Positions 43,513 to 52,681 of a stretch of 64,000 nucleotides of DNA are shown here, in pieces. The notes below the pieces were generated by a model, which was given only the letters and a program-made list of their open reading frames with translations, was not told where the DNA came from and ran no database searches. The stretch spans positions 1-64,000 of the forward strand of contig CAZVRK010000002.1 of NCBI GenBank assembly GCA_964629875.1, written 5' to 3'. Positions within the stretch are counted from its first letter, which is position 1, and each line of letters begins with the position of its first letter. The stretch comes from UBA3495 sp964629875. GTDB lineage: Bacteria > Chloroflexota > Dehalococcoidia > Lucifugimonadales > UBA3495. The position numbers were made by a program, and so were the translations under genes.

Positions 43513-44034
43513 ATGCCTTCACCAAGAAACATACGTGAGTTAGAAACACTTCTAGCATCCAGCGAAAGAGACAACGGACTCAATCATGTAGACACAGTTG
43601 AGGCAAGACACAAACTCGCACATGGTCATAGAGCAATGCACCATTTTGATAAAGCCATCATATTGTTCAAAGAGAACATTTCCACATCTGAAAAATCCCT
43701 TGGGCCTACCCATAGGACCACATTAAGGCGACGTAGCAGTCTAGCAAACTGCCTCTATGCAGCCGGTCGATACAAAGAAGCCATACAGACGTTTAAGAGT
43801 ATCTTATCCGACCGATCGCGATCACTGGGACCATATCATCCAGATACCTTAAGAACTCAAGGAAGCCTGGCGAATTGTTACCGCGCGATAGGTGACCTAG
43901 AAAAATCATTACGACTACATGGTGAAAATCTACGTTTGCGAAAACGAATTCTCGGAGTACAAGACTTAAGCACAATAGCCAGCGCAAAAAATGTTCATTT
44001 TACCAAACACTTAATTAACACAAGCGATCAATAA
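43513..44034 (+). CDS. Tetratricopeptide-repeat protein (kinesin-light-chain-like repeats)
   Basis: A 173-residue protein made of about three 42-residue TPR units with the repeated LGP-H--TLR---SLANC---AGR--EA pattern (for example GRYKEAIQTFKSIL and GPYHPDTLRTQGSLANCYRAIGD). It starts four bases after the MoeA fusion, so it is the third gene of that operon. TPR units mediate protein contacts; a role linked to molybdenum cofactor insertion is only a guess from position. Confidence 0.85.
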   Translation: MPSPRNIRELETLLASSERDNGLNHVDTVEARHKLAHGHRAMHHFDKAIILFKENISTSEKSLGPTHRTTLRRRSSLANCLYAAGRYKEAIQTFKSILSDRSRSLGPYHPDTLRTQGSLANCYRAIGDLEKSLRLHGENLRLRKRILGVQDLSTIASAKNVHFTKHLINTSDQ

Positions 44035-44092
44035 CTTGACAGTCTCCAGAAAGGCACATAACATCATCCAAATATTTTAAAGGAGCAACTAT

Positions 44093-44482
44093 ATGACTAC
44101 TACTAAGTCACAAGTTCCGTATGTAGTACATGGCCCTCAAGATCCAGGCAACACCATCCAGAGTAGAGGTATGGTAAGACAACCCGCAATTACTAAAGAT
44201 ACTGGAACGACAAAGGTTTGGTTTGGAATGGTCACAGGAGCTCCAAATGAGATGGGGCAACCACATCACCACGGAGAAGCGGAAACAGCTGCCTATGTTT
44301 TAACAGGGAAAGTACGAGTATATTACGGGGAAGATTTTAAAGAATATATTGAAGCAGGCCCTGGCGATTTTTTGTTCGTGCCACCTTATACACCCCATAT
44401 CGAGGGAAACCCGTATGACGAAGAGCACAGTGTTATCCTAGCTCGAGCACCGGACAACATTGTAATCAATTTGGGCGAATAA
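44093..44482 (+). CDS. Cupin-domain protein
   Basis: A 129-residue single-domain cupin. Metal-ligand motif 1 reads GQPHHHGEAETAAYVLTGKVRVYYG and motif 2 reads GPGDFLFVPPYTPHIEGN, so the 3-His/1-Glu site is present. The substrate is unknown; many such small cupins act as isomerases, dioxygenases or sensors. A strong AAGGAG site lies ahead of the ATG and an intrinsic terminator follows. Confidence 0.9.
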   Translation: MTTTKSQVPYVVHGPQDPGNTIQSRGMVRQPAITKDTGTTKVWFGMVTGAPNEMGQPHHHGEAETAAYVLTGKVRVYYGEDFKEYIEAGPGDFLFVPPYTPHIEGNPYDEEHSVILARAPDNIVINLGE

Positions 44483-44502
44483 AAACGTCGGAGTATCCAA
44501 TA

Positions 44503-44542
44503 ATAAAAGTGCCTGTCAAATGAATCACGCAGGCACTTTTAT
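44503..44542 (+). terminator. Intrinsic terminator after the cupin gene
   Basis: A 13-bp perfect inverted repeat (ATAAAAGTGCCTG at 44503-44515 and its complement at 44530-44542) with a 14-base loop and a TTTTAT tail, ending the cupin transcript just before the RidA-like gene. Confidence 0.8.
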
Positions 44543-44560
44543 CATCCGAAGGTGTCACAA

Positions 44561-45025
44561 ATGAGAATAGAAAGAAAAATTCAGGTTATGGGAGTTGAAC
44601 TAGTATCTCCCTCTTCCCCACTAGCAAATTTTCTTCCGACAAAAAGAACAGGGAATACTATATATGTAGCTGGGCATCTTCCGCTTATACCCAACGGGGA
44701 CCTGATATTTCCAGGCAAAGTCGGTGATGAAGTCAGCGTCGAACAAGCTTACGACGCCGCTAGATTAGCAGCAATTAACTGTTTAGCAAGTATAAAAGAA
44801 TCAATTGGGGATCTGGACTATATAACACAAGTAATTAAACTTCTAGTCATGATAAATGCAACCCCTAAGTTTGAACGACATTTTATAGTGGCGAATGGGG
44901 CTTCTGATCTGTTGGTAGAATTGTATGGAAATGCAGGCAGACATGCTCGCTCTGCTGTCGGAATGGCAGGTTTACCTCGAGGAAGCTGTGTGGAAGTCGA
45001 AATGATCGTTGAAGTAGCAGACTAA
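44561..45025 (+). CDS. RidA/YjgF-family protein
   Basis: A 154-residue protein of the YjgF/YER057c/UK114 (RidA) family, with GNTIYVAGHLPLIPNGDLIF, AARLAAINCLASI, a VMINATPKFERH segment and the C-terminal ARSAVGMAGLPRGSCVEVEMIVEVAD signature. Members hydrolyse reactive enamines/imines formed by PLP enzymes. The conserved Arg is present in HARSAVG. I chose the ATG at 44561 (seven bases after GAAGG); a GTG at 44552 is an alternative. It is convergent with nadE. Confidence 0.9.
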   Translation: MRIERKIQVMGVELVSPSSPLANFLPTKRTGNTIYVAGHLPLIPNGDLIFPGKVGDEVSVEQAYDAARLAAINCLASIKESIGDLDYITQVIKLLVMINATPKFERHFIVANGASDLLVELYGNAGRHARSAVGMAGLPRGSCVEVEMIVEVAD

Positions 45026-45041
45026 TATGTCCTATACAACT

Positions 45042-46778
45042 CTAAAATTGACTGTATTTATTAATTATAGGTAGTCGCCTGTCTTTACCAAAAGCCCGCG
45101 GGGTTATTTTTACTCCTGGAGGGGCTTGTCTTCGCTTATACTCATTTCTATCTACCGAAGAAATGACCTTTTGTACTACAGCCTCTGAATAGCCCGCAGC
45201 TACAAGTTCTATATAACTAAAATCTTCTTCCACATAAGCCTTAACTATCGGGTCAAGCTCGTCATAAGGCGGCAAACTATCTTGATCGGTCTGATCTGGT
45301 CGCAACTCAGCACTAGGGGGTTTTTCAATAGTTGCTACGGGTATTAATAAGCCATCACTTGACCGTTGATTTCTCTGACGAGACAAATCATAAACAAGTG
45401 TCTTAGGCACGTCTTTTAGAACTGCAAAACCACCTGCCATATCTCCATATAATGTCGCATACCCCATAGCCATCTCACTTTTGTTTCCTGTCGTCAGAAC
45501 TATCCATCCAAACTTATTTGCGATAGTCATCATCACATTACCACGGATTCGGGCCTGGACATTCTCTTCTGCCACGTTAGGATTCGTATCCTTAAACATT
45601 GGCTCCAACATGTTCGTAAACGAAACATGTGCTGGCTCTATTGGTATCTCCCAAAAATCTATAGCTAGATTATCAGCCAACTCTTTAGCATCGATAATAC
45701 TTCCTTCAGATGAGTAACGGGATGGCATTGCCACTCCAACAACATTGTCACGCCCTAAAGCATCTACCGCGATAACACACGTAAGAGCTGAATCAATGCC
45801 ACCTGATAATCCAATCACTGCTTTCGTGAAACCCGATTTTCGTACATAGTCACGCGTTCCCATTACGAGAGCATGATAAATTTCCTCAATTTCACTCAGC
45901 TCTGAAACATCTCTCGGAGTGGGAAGTTCAGCTTTAGAACGCGGAACAAACGAAGAAACAAAAATATTTTTTGCTACACCAAAATCTGAGGACGTTATCA
46001 CATCCTTATTCTGATTATCACGAACGTGATCGAAATACACATCCATATCTAAATCAGCAACTATGAGGTCTTCATCGAAAGATATACCTCTAGTCATAAT
46101 ACTCCCAGCATAATCTACAACGACACTAGACCCATCAAAAACCAGTTCGTCTTGGCCTCCTACAGTGTTAGCATAACCAAGAAAGACTTGGTGAACACAA
46201 GACCGATCAGATATCATCGCTTCACGTTCTATTCTTTTACCCGCATGAAAGGGCGAAGCGTTAATATTAACTATTACCTCTGCCCCAGCTCCACACTGTA
46301 ATACCGTAGGACCCATTGAATACCATATATCTTCACATATATTGATACCTACCTGGGTACCATTGATTTCATACACTGGACATACATCGCCTTTCTTAAA
46401 ATATCTTTCCTCATCAAACACACCATAATTCGGTAAGAATATCTTTCTATAGGAATCGATATATCGCCCTTGATAACCTAAGGCAGCAGAATTAAACAAA
46501 TCTGTTCCATCTTGCTCAACATAACCCACGACGACCGCTACATCTTCTGAAGCTTCTATAATCGAGTTCATTGCCGCTACGTTAGCCTGCAGGAACGACT
46601 TCTTGAAAAGCAGATCTTCCGGAGGATAACCTGTGATCGACAATTCAGGGAAAGCCACCAAGTCTACATTTAGTTGGCGAGCTCTTTGTACATAGTCCAA
46701 TATCTTGTATGTATTGCTTGTTATATCACCGACTATCGGATTGATCTGAGCCAGTGCTATGCGAAATATTCTTGACAC
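45042..46778 (-). CDS. nadE: Glutamine-dependent NAD+ synthetase
   Basis: A 578-residue two-domain enzyme. Residues 1-270 are a nitrilase-type glutaminase domain (FPELSITGYPPEDLL with the Glu, the Cys in GINICEDIW); residues 285-578 are the NAD synthetase domain with the P-loop GLSGGIDSALTC and SRYSSEGSIIDAKELA, TTGNKSEMAMGY. It amidates nicotinic acid adenine dinucleotide to NAD+ using ammonia from glutamine. The length is normal and both active sites look intact. Confidence 0.96.
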   Translation of the reverse strand: MSRIFRIALAQINPIVGDITSNTYKILDYVQRARQLNVDLVAFPELSITGYPPEDLLFKKSFLQANVAAMNSIIEASEDVAVVVGYVEQDGTDLFNSAALGYQGRYIDSYRKIFLPNYGVFDEERYFKKGDVCPVYEINGTQVGINICEDIWYSMGPTVLQCGAGAEVIVNINASPFHAGKRIEREAMISDRSCVHQVFLGYANTVGGQDELVFDGSSVVVDYAGSIMTRGISFDEDLIVADLDMDVYFDHVRDNQNKDVITSSDFGVAKNIFVSSFVPRSKAELPTPRDVSELSEIEEIYHALVMGTRDYVRKSGFTKAVIGLSGGIDSALTCVIAVDALGRDNVVGVAMPSRYSSEGSIIDAKELADNLAIDFWEIPIEPAHVSFTNMLEPMFKDTNPNVAEENVQARIRGNVMMTIANKFGWIVLTTGNKSEMAMGYATLYGDMAGGFAVLKDVPKTLVYDLSRQRNQRSSDGLLIPVATIEKPPSAELRPDQTDQDSLPPYDELDPIVKAYVEEDFSYIELVAAGYSEAVVQKVISSVDRNEYKRRQAPPGVKITPRAFGKDRRLPIINKYSQF

Positions 46779-46910
46779 TCTAACTCCGTACCAACAGTTA
46801 TAAAATACATATTAAACCCTTTGCGCAATAAGTTCACGTGAGGTTACATCATTCACGATAACAGAGAACAATGGTATGGTACTCCACGAATATACACATA
46901 AAGATGATCG

Positions 46911-48206
46911 ATGAATTCATGGAGAATTAAATTAAGCGACAGATTACCTTTTTATTATGGTTGGGTAATCTTTGCTTCTGCAGTAACAGTTGCCTTCTCG
47001 TCCAGACCGCTGATGGCAGTCGCGACATTGTCTGTTTTTGTTGTACCGATGACTGAAGATTTTGGATGGTCGCGTGGATTATTCTCAGGAGCTATTAGCT
47101 TGGGAGGAGTATGTGCAATATTCATATCTCCATTTGCGGGTAAACTCATAGACAAATATGGTTCTGGGATAGTACTCGCATCTGCTTCCGGCATCATCGG
47201 TGTATGTTCTCTTGGAATATCTTTTATCACACAACCCTGGCTGTTCTATGCTTTATATGTTCCTAGCAGAGCTGTATTTTCAGGCCCTCTAGAATTAGGT
47301 GCATCTACCGCGGTAAGTAACTGGTTTACCCTTAGGCGCCCATTCGCATTGGCCGCATTAAGCGTATTTCACTCAATCGGTCTCGCGGGTGTACCTATCC
47401 TAATGCAAATGATAATAATCGGCTGGAGTTGGCGAATCGCATGGGGTACCCTAGGGCTATATACCCTAGCAATCGGTGTGTTGCCAGCCTTTCTATTAAT
47501 GGCCAGAAGGCCCGAAGATATGGGATTCGCAGCAGAATCCACAAAGCGAATCGACTCAAGCTCAAAATTCTCGGCATCTGTACCTATAGATGAGCATGAG
47601 CCGAATTTTACAGTCTCGCAAGCACTTCACACTAGAGCTTTTTGGCTGTTGGCTTTGTTTTCCTTCGCAGTCTTCGTTATACAATCTGGGGTTAGCCTTC
47701 ATCAGGTACCACATTTTATCCATCAAGGGCTACCTGGTTCTATCGCAGTACTTACTGCTAGCACATTCGCTATTTTTCAAACTGCAGGAGGAATATTTGG
47801 TGCAACAATGACCAGATGGGTTCCCCTTAGAGTACTGCTCTGCTTAGTAGGGGTTACCGCCGCCCTAGGATCAGCAGGGACTGGCATGAGCACAACGTTA
47901 GGATGGGGAATAATATCTGCGGCAGCTCTGGGAAGCGCAATAGGTGGATTGCACTTGCTGCTAAGATTAACTTACGCTGAGTACTACGGACGATTGCATC
48001 TGGGAAGTATCAGAGGAATTACTATTGGAGCCCAGATATCTGGACAAGTAATAGGGCCAATAGCAGCTGGATCAATGTACGATTTTACAGGGTCATATCA
48101 ATTACCATTTCTTTTATTCTCCATTTCCGTGCTAGTCGGCTCCGTCGTCGTTCTATCTGCCACTCCTCCTCTAAATAAGTCAACAGCACCCACTCAAATC
48201 TATTAG
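46911..48206 (+). CDS. MFS transporter (monocarboxylate/oxalate-porter-like)
   Basis: A 431-residue, 12-helix MFS protein. It opens with FYYGWVIFASAVTVAFSS and has GAISLGGVCAIFISPFAGKLIDKYG, the pattern of the oxalate/formate and monocarboxylate porter-like group. The substrate is probably an organic acid; direction is not known. It is convergent with the methyltransferase gene, nine bases apart. Confidence 0.88.
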   Translation: MNSWRIKLSDRLPFYYGWVIFASAVTVAFSSRPLMAVATLSVFVVPMTEDFGWSRGLFSGAISLGGVCAIFISPFAGKLIDKYGSGIVLASASGIIGVCSLGISFITQPWLFYALYVPSRAVFSGPLELGASTAVSNWFTLRRPFALAALSVFHSIGLAGVPILMQMIIIGWSWRIAWGTLGLYTLAIGVLPAFLLMARRPEDMGFAAESTKRIDSSSKFSASVPIDEHEPNFTVSQALHTRAFWLLALFSFAVFVIQSGVSLHQVPHFIHQGLPGSIAVLTASTFAIFQTAGGIFGATMTRWVPLRVLLCLVGVTAALGSAGTGMSTTLGWGIISAAALGSAIGGLHLLLRLTYAEYYGRLHLGSIRGITIGAQISGQVIGPIAAGSMYDFTGSYQLPFLLFSISVLVGSVVVLSATPPLNKSTAPTQIY

Positions 48207-48214
48207 AGGCCTAC

Positions 48215-48862
48215 CTAATCATTTATATCGATTTTAGTACCCATTACAACATACAATGGATCATTAGGCGGGCTATCTTTAGCATTAGCTAACCCCCCCT
48301 TTATATCCCCAAACCCGCCAGCATAGTCCATGTAACTCGAGACCAGATCTAGATGTCCATTATCGTCCAAGTTTCTCCAAATGTTTACAGCCTTGGTCGG
48401 AAACATTCGATTAGAGAAACTTACTATAAAGATCCCCCCGGATTTCAGAATTCGGTTTATCTCTTTGAATACTGCTACAGGCTGAGTCAGGTATTGTACT
48501 GAAACGGTTACAACAGTTGCGTCAAAATACTCGTCGTCAAATGGTAAAAGTGGATTGTCATTTACATTATGAACGACATATTCATCTAAATCTGGGTTGT
48601 CCAACATTTCTTCAACGTTCATACCTAATCCTACCAATCGCCGCTTTAAATGGCCGTATGGCCAATGTGATCTCCAGCTGCTCATAAAATCTAAAACAAC
48701 AGAATCGGCAGGAATAAAATCACGAAACACTGCACTTACTGTTTCGATAGCATTATCGTCAATATGTACCACTTTTCTTGGCTGTGAATAGAAAAATTCG
48801 TCGTTTGACTCGTCTTGTCGACTAAAATACTGACCCTGAGGCTCTGAAGGTATCATATACAC
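48215..48862 (-). CDS. SAM-dependent methyltransferase-like protein with altered motif I
   Basis: A 215-residue class I methyltransferase-like protein. Strand 4 and its neighbours are clear (LPFDDEYFDATVVTVSVQYLTQPVAVFKEINRILKSGG, shown in parts along the protein, then FIVSFSNR). Motif I, usually a DxGxGxG loop, reads VVLDFMSSWRSH, without the glycines, which weakens the case for normal SAM binding. The target is unknown. This motif form may be a subfamily trait. Confidence 0.78.
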   Translation of the reverse strand: MYMIPSEPQGQYFSRQDESNDEFFYSQPRKVVHIDDNAIETVSAVFRDFIPADSVVLDFMSSWRSHWPYGHLKRRLVGLGMNVEEMLDNPDLDEYVVHNVNDNPLLPFDDEYFDATVVTVSVQYLTQPVAVFKEINRILKSGGIFIVSFSNRMFPTKAVNIWRNLDDNGHLDLVSSYMDYAGGFGDIKGGLANAKDSPPNDPLYVVMGTKIDIND

Positions 48863-48982
48863 CTATTCATACAGTTAATTAACTCCTAGTGTACCAAAGA
48901 AATCGATCATACCAGATGAAATTGCACCGTGTAACAGATACAATCTCCGAGACAGCATACGATAAAGAATAAGGAGTTCCTA

Positions 48983-49363
48983 ATGTCAACTCAACAAAGC
49001 AAGGACTTTTTAGACGAAACCGCGCACAATCGTGGATACACCTTGGAAATGCACAAGATAATGGCAATCGCTGACATAGAATGGGCACAAAAATATAATG
49101 CTTTCATTGAAGCAACATACACTGGACAACGCACGTTAGACAGAAAAACAAAAGAATTATTGCAAATAGTAGTTGAAGCAGCTCTTCGAGCTGATGTAGA
49201 ACAGATCCAAGCTCATGTAAGAGTCGCCTTACAAGAAGGGGCAACCCCGCAAGAAATACTCGAATCTCTTCAAGCAGTAATAGCCCCTATGGGTGCACTT
49301 GCATTTAGAAGAGGCCTGCAAGCTTGGGCAGCGGAGACTGGCTTTGAAATCCCTGAAGATTAA
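48983..49363 (+). CDS. Carboxymuconolactone decarboxylase family protein
   Basis: A 126-residue AhpD/CMD-superfamily protein: LDRKTKELLQIVVEAALRAD, VEQIQAHVRVALQEGATPQEILESLQ. The CxxC of AhpD is absent, as in gamma-carboxymuconolactone decarboxylases, and the conserved His is kept in IQAHVR. It may decarboxylate a ring-cleavage product; the nearby FAA hydrolase is consistent with aromatic-compound breakdown, though the two genes are convergent. Confidence 0.88.
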   Translation: MSTQQSKDFLDETAHNRGYTLEMHKIMAIADIEWAQKYNAFIEATYTGQRTLDRKTKELLQIVVEAALRADVEQIQAHVRVALQEGATPQEILESLQAVIAPMGALAFRRGLQAWAAETGFEIPED

Positions 49364-49407
49364 TATAAAGCCGGACCTGTCTGAATTGACAGGTCCGGCT
49401 TTATATT
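49362..49407. terminator. Bidirectional terminator overlapping the FAA-hydrolase stop codon
   Basis: A perfect 20-bp inverted repeat (core AAAGCCGGACCTGTC / GACAGGTCCGGCTTT) with loop TGAATT at 49382-49387. It begins inside the stop codon of the upstream gene and ends inside the stop codon of the convergent gene, so both transcripts can end here. Confidence 0.93.
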
Positions 49408-50191
49408 ACTTTTGCCATTGAACTGGATTACTTAGAACACCTATCCCGTCAATAGTTATATCGCAAACATCACCGTCTTTCATATTTTCCTGAGCTCCAT
49501 CTGTACCCATCCATAATACATCTCCTGGATATAGTGTCAGGTACTGACTCATACGGCTTATGAATTGACGAACACTAAAAATTGCTCCAGACATATTGTA
49601 TTTATATAACACCTTCCCATTAAGACTAATACTTACATTACAATTTTCAGGATCAATGCCGTCCGTAACTATCCACGGACCCATTGGTTTAAAAGTGTCG
49701 GTATTCTTACCTCTCCACAGTGTCCTATCTCCGTGCTGCCAAGTGCGTTCACTTACATCATTGCCGATTGTATAACCAAACACATAATCTAAAGCTTCTT
49801 CCTCTGTCACGTGTTTGCATTTCTTGCCTATGACTGCAACTAATTCCCCTTCATACTGGAGGACCTCTGTAGCATCAGATGGCACTATAATCGGTTCTCC
49901 ATCAGCTGTTAACGCATTATTAGCCCTATAGCCAACATCAGCTGCCGGAGGAAAGTGTGGCTCCTCTCCTCTCATATGCGCAATCTCTGTAACATGTTCC
50001 CTAAAGTTAATTCCCGCTGCATAAAACGTCGGCGGAATGACCGGTACTAACAATTTCACAGAATCCAGCGGATAGCTGTTATCCGTTTTTGTGTAAGTAT
50101 CAAACGGACTCCCTGATACTTCTACAACTGTATCGCCTTCTATGATTCCATAAACTCCATGACCACCGGAATCAAATCTACACCATTTCAT
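49406..50191 (-). CDS. Fumarylacetoacetate hydrolase family protein
   Basis: About 261 residues from the ATG at 50191, which follows an AAGGGGGG site by five bases; an ATG at 50209 is weaker. The FAH-fold motifs are FYAAGINFREHV, the metal-ligand Glu residues in YEGELVAVIGKK, FGYTIGNDVSERTWQ and the Gly-rich LYPGDVLWMGTDG. Members hydrolyse C-C bonds in 1,3-diketo acids or decarboxylate or hydrate oxo-acids, often late in aromatic degradation. Confidence 0.93.
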   Translation of the reverse strand: MKWCRFDSGGHGVYGIIEGDTVVEVSGSPFDTYTKTDNSYPLDSVKLLVPVIPPTFYAAGINFREHVTEIAHMRGEEPHFPPAADVGYRANNALTADGEPIIVPSDATEVLQYEGELVAVIGKKCKHVTEEEALDYVFGYTIGNDVSERTWQHGDRTLWRGKNTDTFKPMGPWIVTDGIDPENCNVSISLNGKVLYKYNMSGAIFSVRQFISRMSQYLTLYPGDVLWMGTDGAQENMKDGDVCDITIDGIGVLSNPVQWQK

Positions 50192-50315
50192 ATAGCCCCC
50201 CTTATACAACTAGTTGGCCAATTTTTGCATCATCCCGCATTACGGTCAAGATACGCAGAACATCAGTGATACAATTAATCTCAATCATACAACTCTATAT
50301 TCATGAAGAGGTTAT

Positions 50316-51083
50316 ATGCGTTTAGAAGGCAAGACTACTATGATTACAGGCGCTAGCCGAAATATTGGTAGGCAAATAGCACTAACATTTGCTAAAGAAG
50401 GATCTGACTTAATATTAAACACCCGATCTAGCAAGAACGAGTTAGATGAAGTAGCTTCCTCATGTGCAGAATTAGGAGTAAAAACACATATCGTATTAGG
50501 AGACGTCTCAGATCCCGATAAATGCTCAGAAATGGTACAAGAGGGAATTAATTCTCTTGGCAAGATTGACGTATTAATCAGCAACGTAGCAATCCGTCCA
50601 CACAGGCCAATTTTAGATGTATCTAATGATGAATGGCAGACAGTTATGCAAACTAATCTTTTTCCTGCATTTTACTTAATCAAAGCAGTCCTTCCAGATA
50701 TGATAAAAAGACAATCCGGCAGCATTATTGCTTTAGGAGGACAGGCTGCCATTACAGGCCGACCCGAAACCGCCTCAGTAACTACCGCGAAGCATGGACT
50801 GTTAGGTCTTTTGAGAGCCGTAGCTGCAGAAATGGCTCCATACAATATTAGAGCTAATATGGTTAACCCAGGATCTACCGACACACAACGACTAAATCCT
50901 GAATGGTATCCAGAGTTTGAGCAGCTAGATAGAGGATCTTCTGAACATCTTAAAGGAATCCCAATGGGAAGACAGGGAACTGTTAATGATATCGCAAACG
51001 CTTGTCTATTCTTCGCAAGTGACGAGTCTGCCTACATCACAGGTGATAGACTCAACGTAGTTGGCGGCAGATATATTGTGTAA
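50316..51083 (+). CDS. SDR-family protein with Val in place of the catalytic Tyr
   Basis: A 255-residue short-chain dehydrogenase. The cofactor loop reads TGASRNIGR (11-19) and the ISNVA motif (about 88-92) is in place; the C-terminal AYITGDRLNVVGG is conserved. In the YxxxK helix, Lys159 is present but the Tyr position is Val155, and the Ser upstream is replaced by Gly-Gly-Gln. Oxidoreduction by the usual mechanism is doubtful. It is divergent from the FAA hydrolase gene. Confidence 0.87.
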   Translation: MRLEGKTTMITGASRNIGRQIALTFAKEGSDLILNTRSSKNELDEVASSCAELGVKTHIVLGDVSDPDKCSEMVQEGINSLGKIDVLISNVAIRPHRPILDVSNDEWQTVMQTNLFPAFYLIKAVLPDMIKRQSGSIIALGGQAAITGRPETASVTTAKHGLLGLLRAVAAEMAPYNIRANMVNPGSTDTQRLNPEWYPEFEQLDRGSSEHLKGIPMGRQGTVNDIANACLFFASDESAYITGDRLNVVGGRYIV

Positions 51084-51086
51084 ACC

Positions 51087-52100
51087 TTAAACAATCGAAT
51101 CAGATGTCTTTAGGGATGATTGCACCATCAAAGATGCTCCAACCATCCCTGATGAATCTCCCAGCTGCGCATACATGATTTCAAAATCCTTGTGTCTTTC
51201 ACTCATTAGTGAATCAGAGATTTGAGACTTAAGATTTCCCAGTAGTTTGGTGCTTGATAACCCTACAGTCACTCCTCCGCCAAGGACAACTAGATCAGGA
51301 TTAAAACTATGTATCAAATCTGATATTCCATGCGCTAGGTCAGAAATAACCTCATTGATTATCATTTCACTCAGACTATCGCCAGCATTATAAGCCGTGA
51401 AAACATCTTGAGAGCTAAGTTTTGTAATGTCGACATCGCTTAATATCCTTGATTCATAGCGATTTTTTAGAGCATGAACCGCTTTTCTGGCTATGGCCGT
51501 ACCTGAGACAAGAGATTCCAGACATCCGGTTCCTCCACAATTGCACAGAGCAGTTGAAGAGCTAGTATCGATCTTAATATGGCCTATCTCAGCTGCCATA
51601 CCATGCGCACCTAATAAAACATTGCCTCGATCAATAACACCGCCTCCAACACCCGTACTTATCGTAAGGTAGAGCAATGTCTTAGCGTCTCTCCCTGCTT
51701 TTCTCTGATGTAAACCAGCTCCAAGATAGTATTCAGCTAGCGCAGCCAGGGTCGCATCATTACCAATATATATCTGGTGACCTAACCTATCCTGCCAAGC
51801 ATCTATAAGAGAAATACCGTCAAGCTCTAGTAAATTGGGAGGGGTATAGAATGTGCCGGATTCCACATCTATAGGTCCTGCAACTGCTATTCCCACACCT
51901 AGAATAGGTGTTGATCGGCACCAGCTGATCGCCTCTAGTAGTACCTCTTCTCCTACCCTTAACATATTATCTGACCCAGTTCCCTGGGGAGTCGGAACGC
52001 GCATTGTCCACAAAACTTCTCCGACACGATTCACTACCGACGTCCTCGCCCAGCTACCACCCCAGTCCATTGCTACTATTACTCCTGAGTTGCTAGACAT
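51087..52100 (-). CDS. ROK-family sugar kinase (glucokinase-like)
   Basis: A 337-residue ROK protein without a DNA-binding domain, so a kinase and not a repressor. It has the phosphate-binding VAMDWGGSWARTS, the catalytic Asp in GNDATLAALAEY, the zinc motif CNCGGTGCLE (about 195-204) after GHIKID, and DLVVLGGGVTVG near the C-terminus. It would phosphorylate glucose or another hexose in the cytoplasm. It overlaps nothing and lies 20 bases from ccmG. Confidence 0.93.
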   Translation of the reverse strand: MSSNSGVIVAMDWGGSWARTSVVNRVGEVLWTMRVPTPQGTGSDNMLRVGEEVLLEAISWCRSTPILGVGIAVAGPIDVESGTFYTPPNLLELDGISLIDAWQDRLGHQIYIGNDATLAALAEYYLGAGLHQRKAGRDAKTLLYLTISTGVGGGVIDRGNVLLGAHGMAAEIGHIKIDTSSSTALCNCGGTGCLESLVSGTAIARKAVHALKNRYESRILSDVDITKLSSQDVFTAYNAGDSLSEMIINEVISDLAHGISDLIHSFNPDLVVLGGGVTVGLSSTKLLGNLKSQISDSLMSERHKDFEIMYAQLGDSSGMVGASLMVQSSLKTSDSIV

Positions 52101-52120
52101 GTCACATATCCTCTGCTCTA

Positions 52121-52681
52121 TTAGTACGTGCCCCCAGATATCATTTCATCAATGGTGGAATTTAATATCTCTTCACTAATAGGTCCTCGAAATTTTTTCT
52201 GAATTTCGCCATATTGATCAATAAAATATTTCTCAGGAACCCCAGCAACCCCGTAATTAATCGCTATATTACCGTTAACATCGATGCCATTTGCGTAGGG
52301 TACAGAAAACTCCTCCACAAATTTCCCCGCGGAGACTTCATTATCCCAAATGTTGATTCCTATAAACTCAACGTTGTTATTGGAGTATGCGTTATAAACA
52401 TCATTCAATAACTGGGCCTCATACCTGCACGGTTCACACCAAGAAGCCCAAAAATCTATCAATACAATTTTTCCTTTGAAATCAGCTAGGTTTATATTTC
52501 GACCGTCCATAGTAGTTAGATCGAAAGTGCTAGCCGCACGTGGTTCAATAGCAACAGCATCAAAGTCTCGATTTAAACCAGTCGGTTGACTATATCCAGG
52601 CAAGGAAGCCCATACTAATAAGCCCAATATACCAACTATCGGCACGGCTACACCAATCATCAGCCATAGCCGAACCGTCAC
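52121..52681 (-). CDS. ccmG: CcmG/DsbE/TlpA-like thiol-disulfide oxidoreductase
   Basis: A 186-residue membrane-anchored thioredoxin. One N-terminal helix (about 6-26) is followed by FKGKIVLIDFWASWCEPCRYEAQ with the CxxC site, and GVAGVPEKYFIDQYGEI with the cis-Pro and the CcmG-type loop. It reduces the CxxCH cysteines of apocytochrome c before heme attachment. It overlaps the upstream gene by four bases, in the ccm cluster. Confidence 0.92.
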   Translation of the reverse strand: MTVRLWLMIGVAVPIVGILGLLVWASLPGYSQPTGLNRDFDAVAIEPRAASTFDLTTMDGRNINLADFKGKIVLIDFWASWCEPCRYEAQLLNDVYNAYSNNNVEFIGINIWDNEVSAGKFVEEFSVPYANGIDVNGNIAINYGVAGVPEKYFIDQYGEIQKKFRGPISEEILNSTIDEMISGGTY

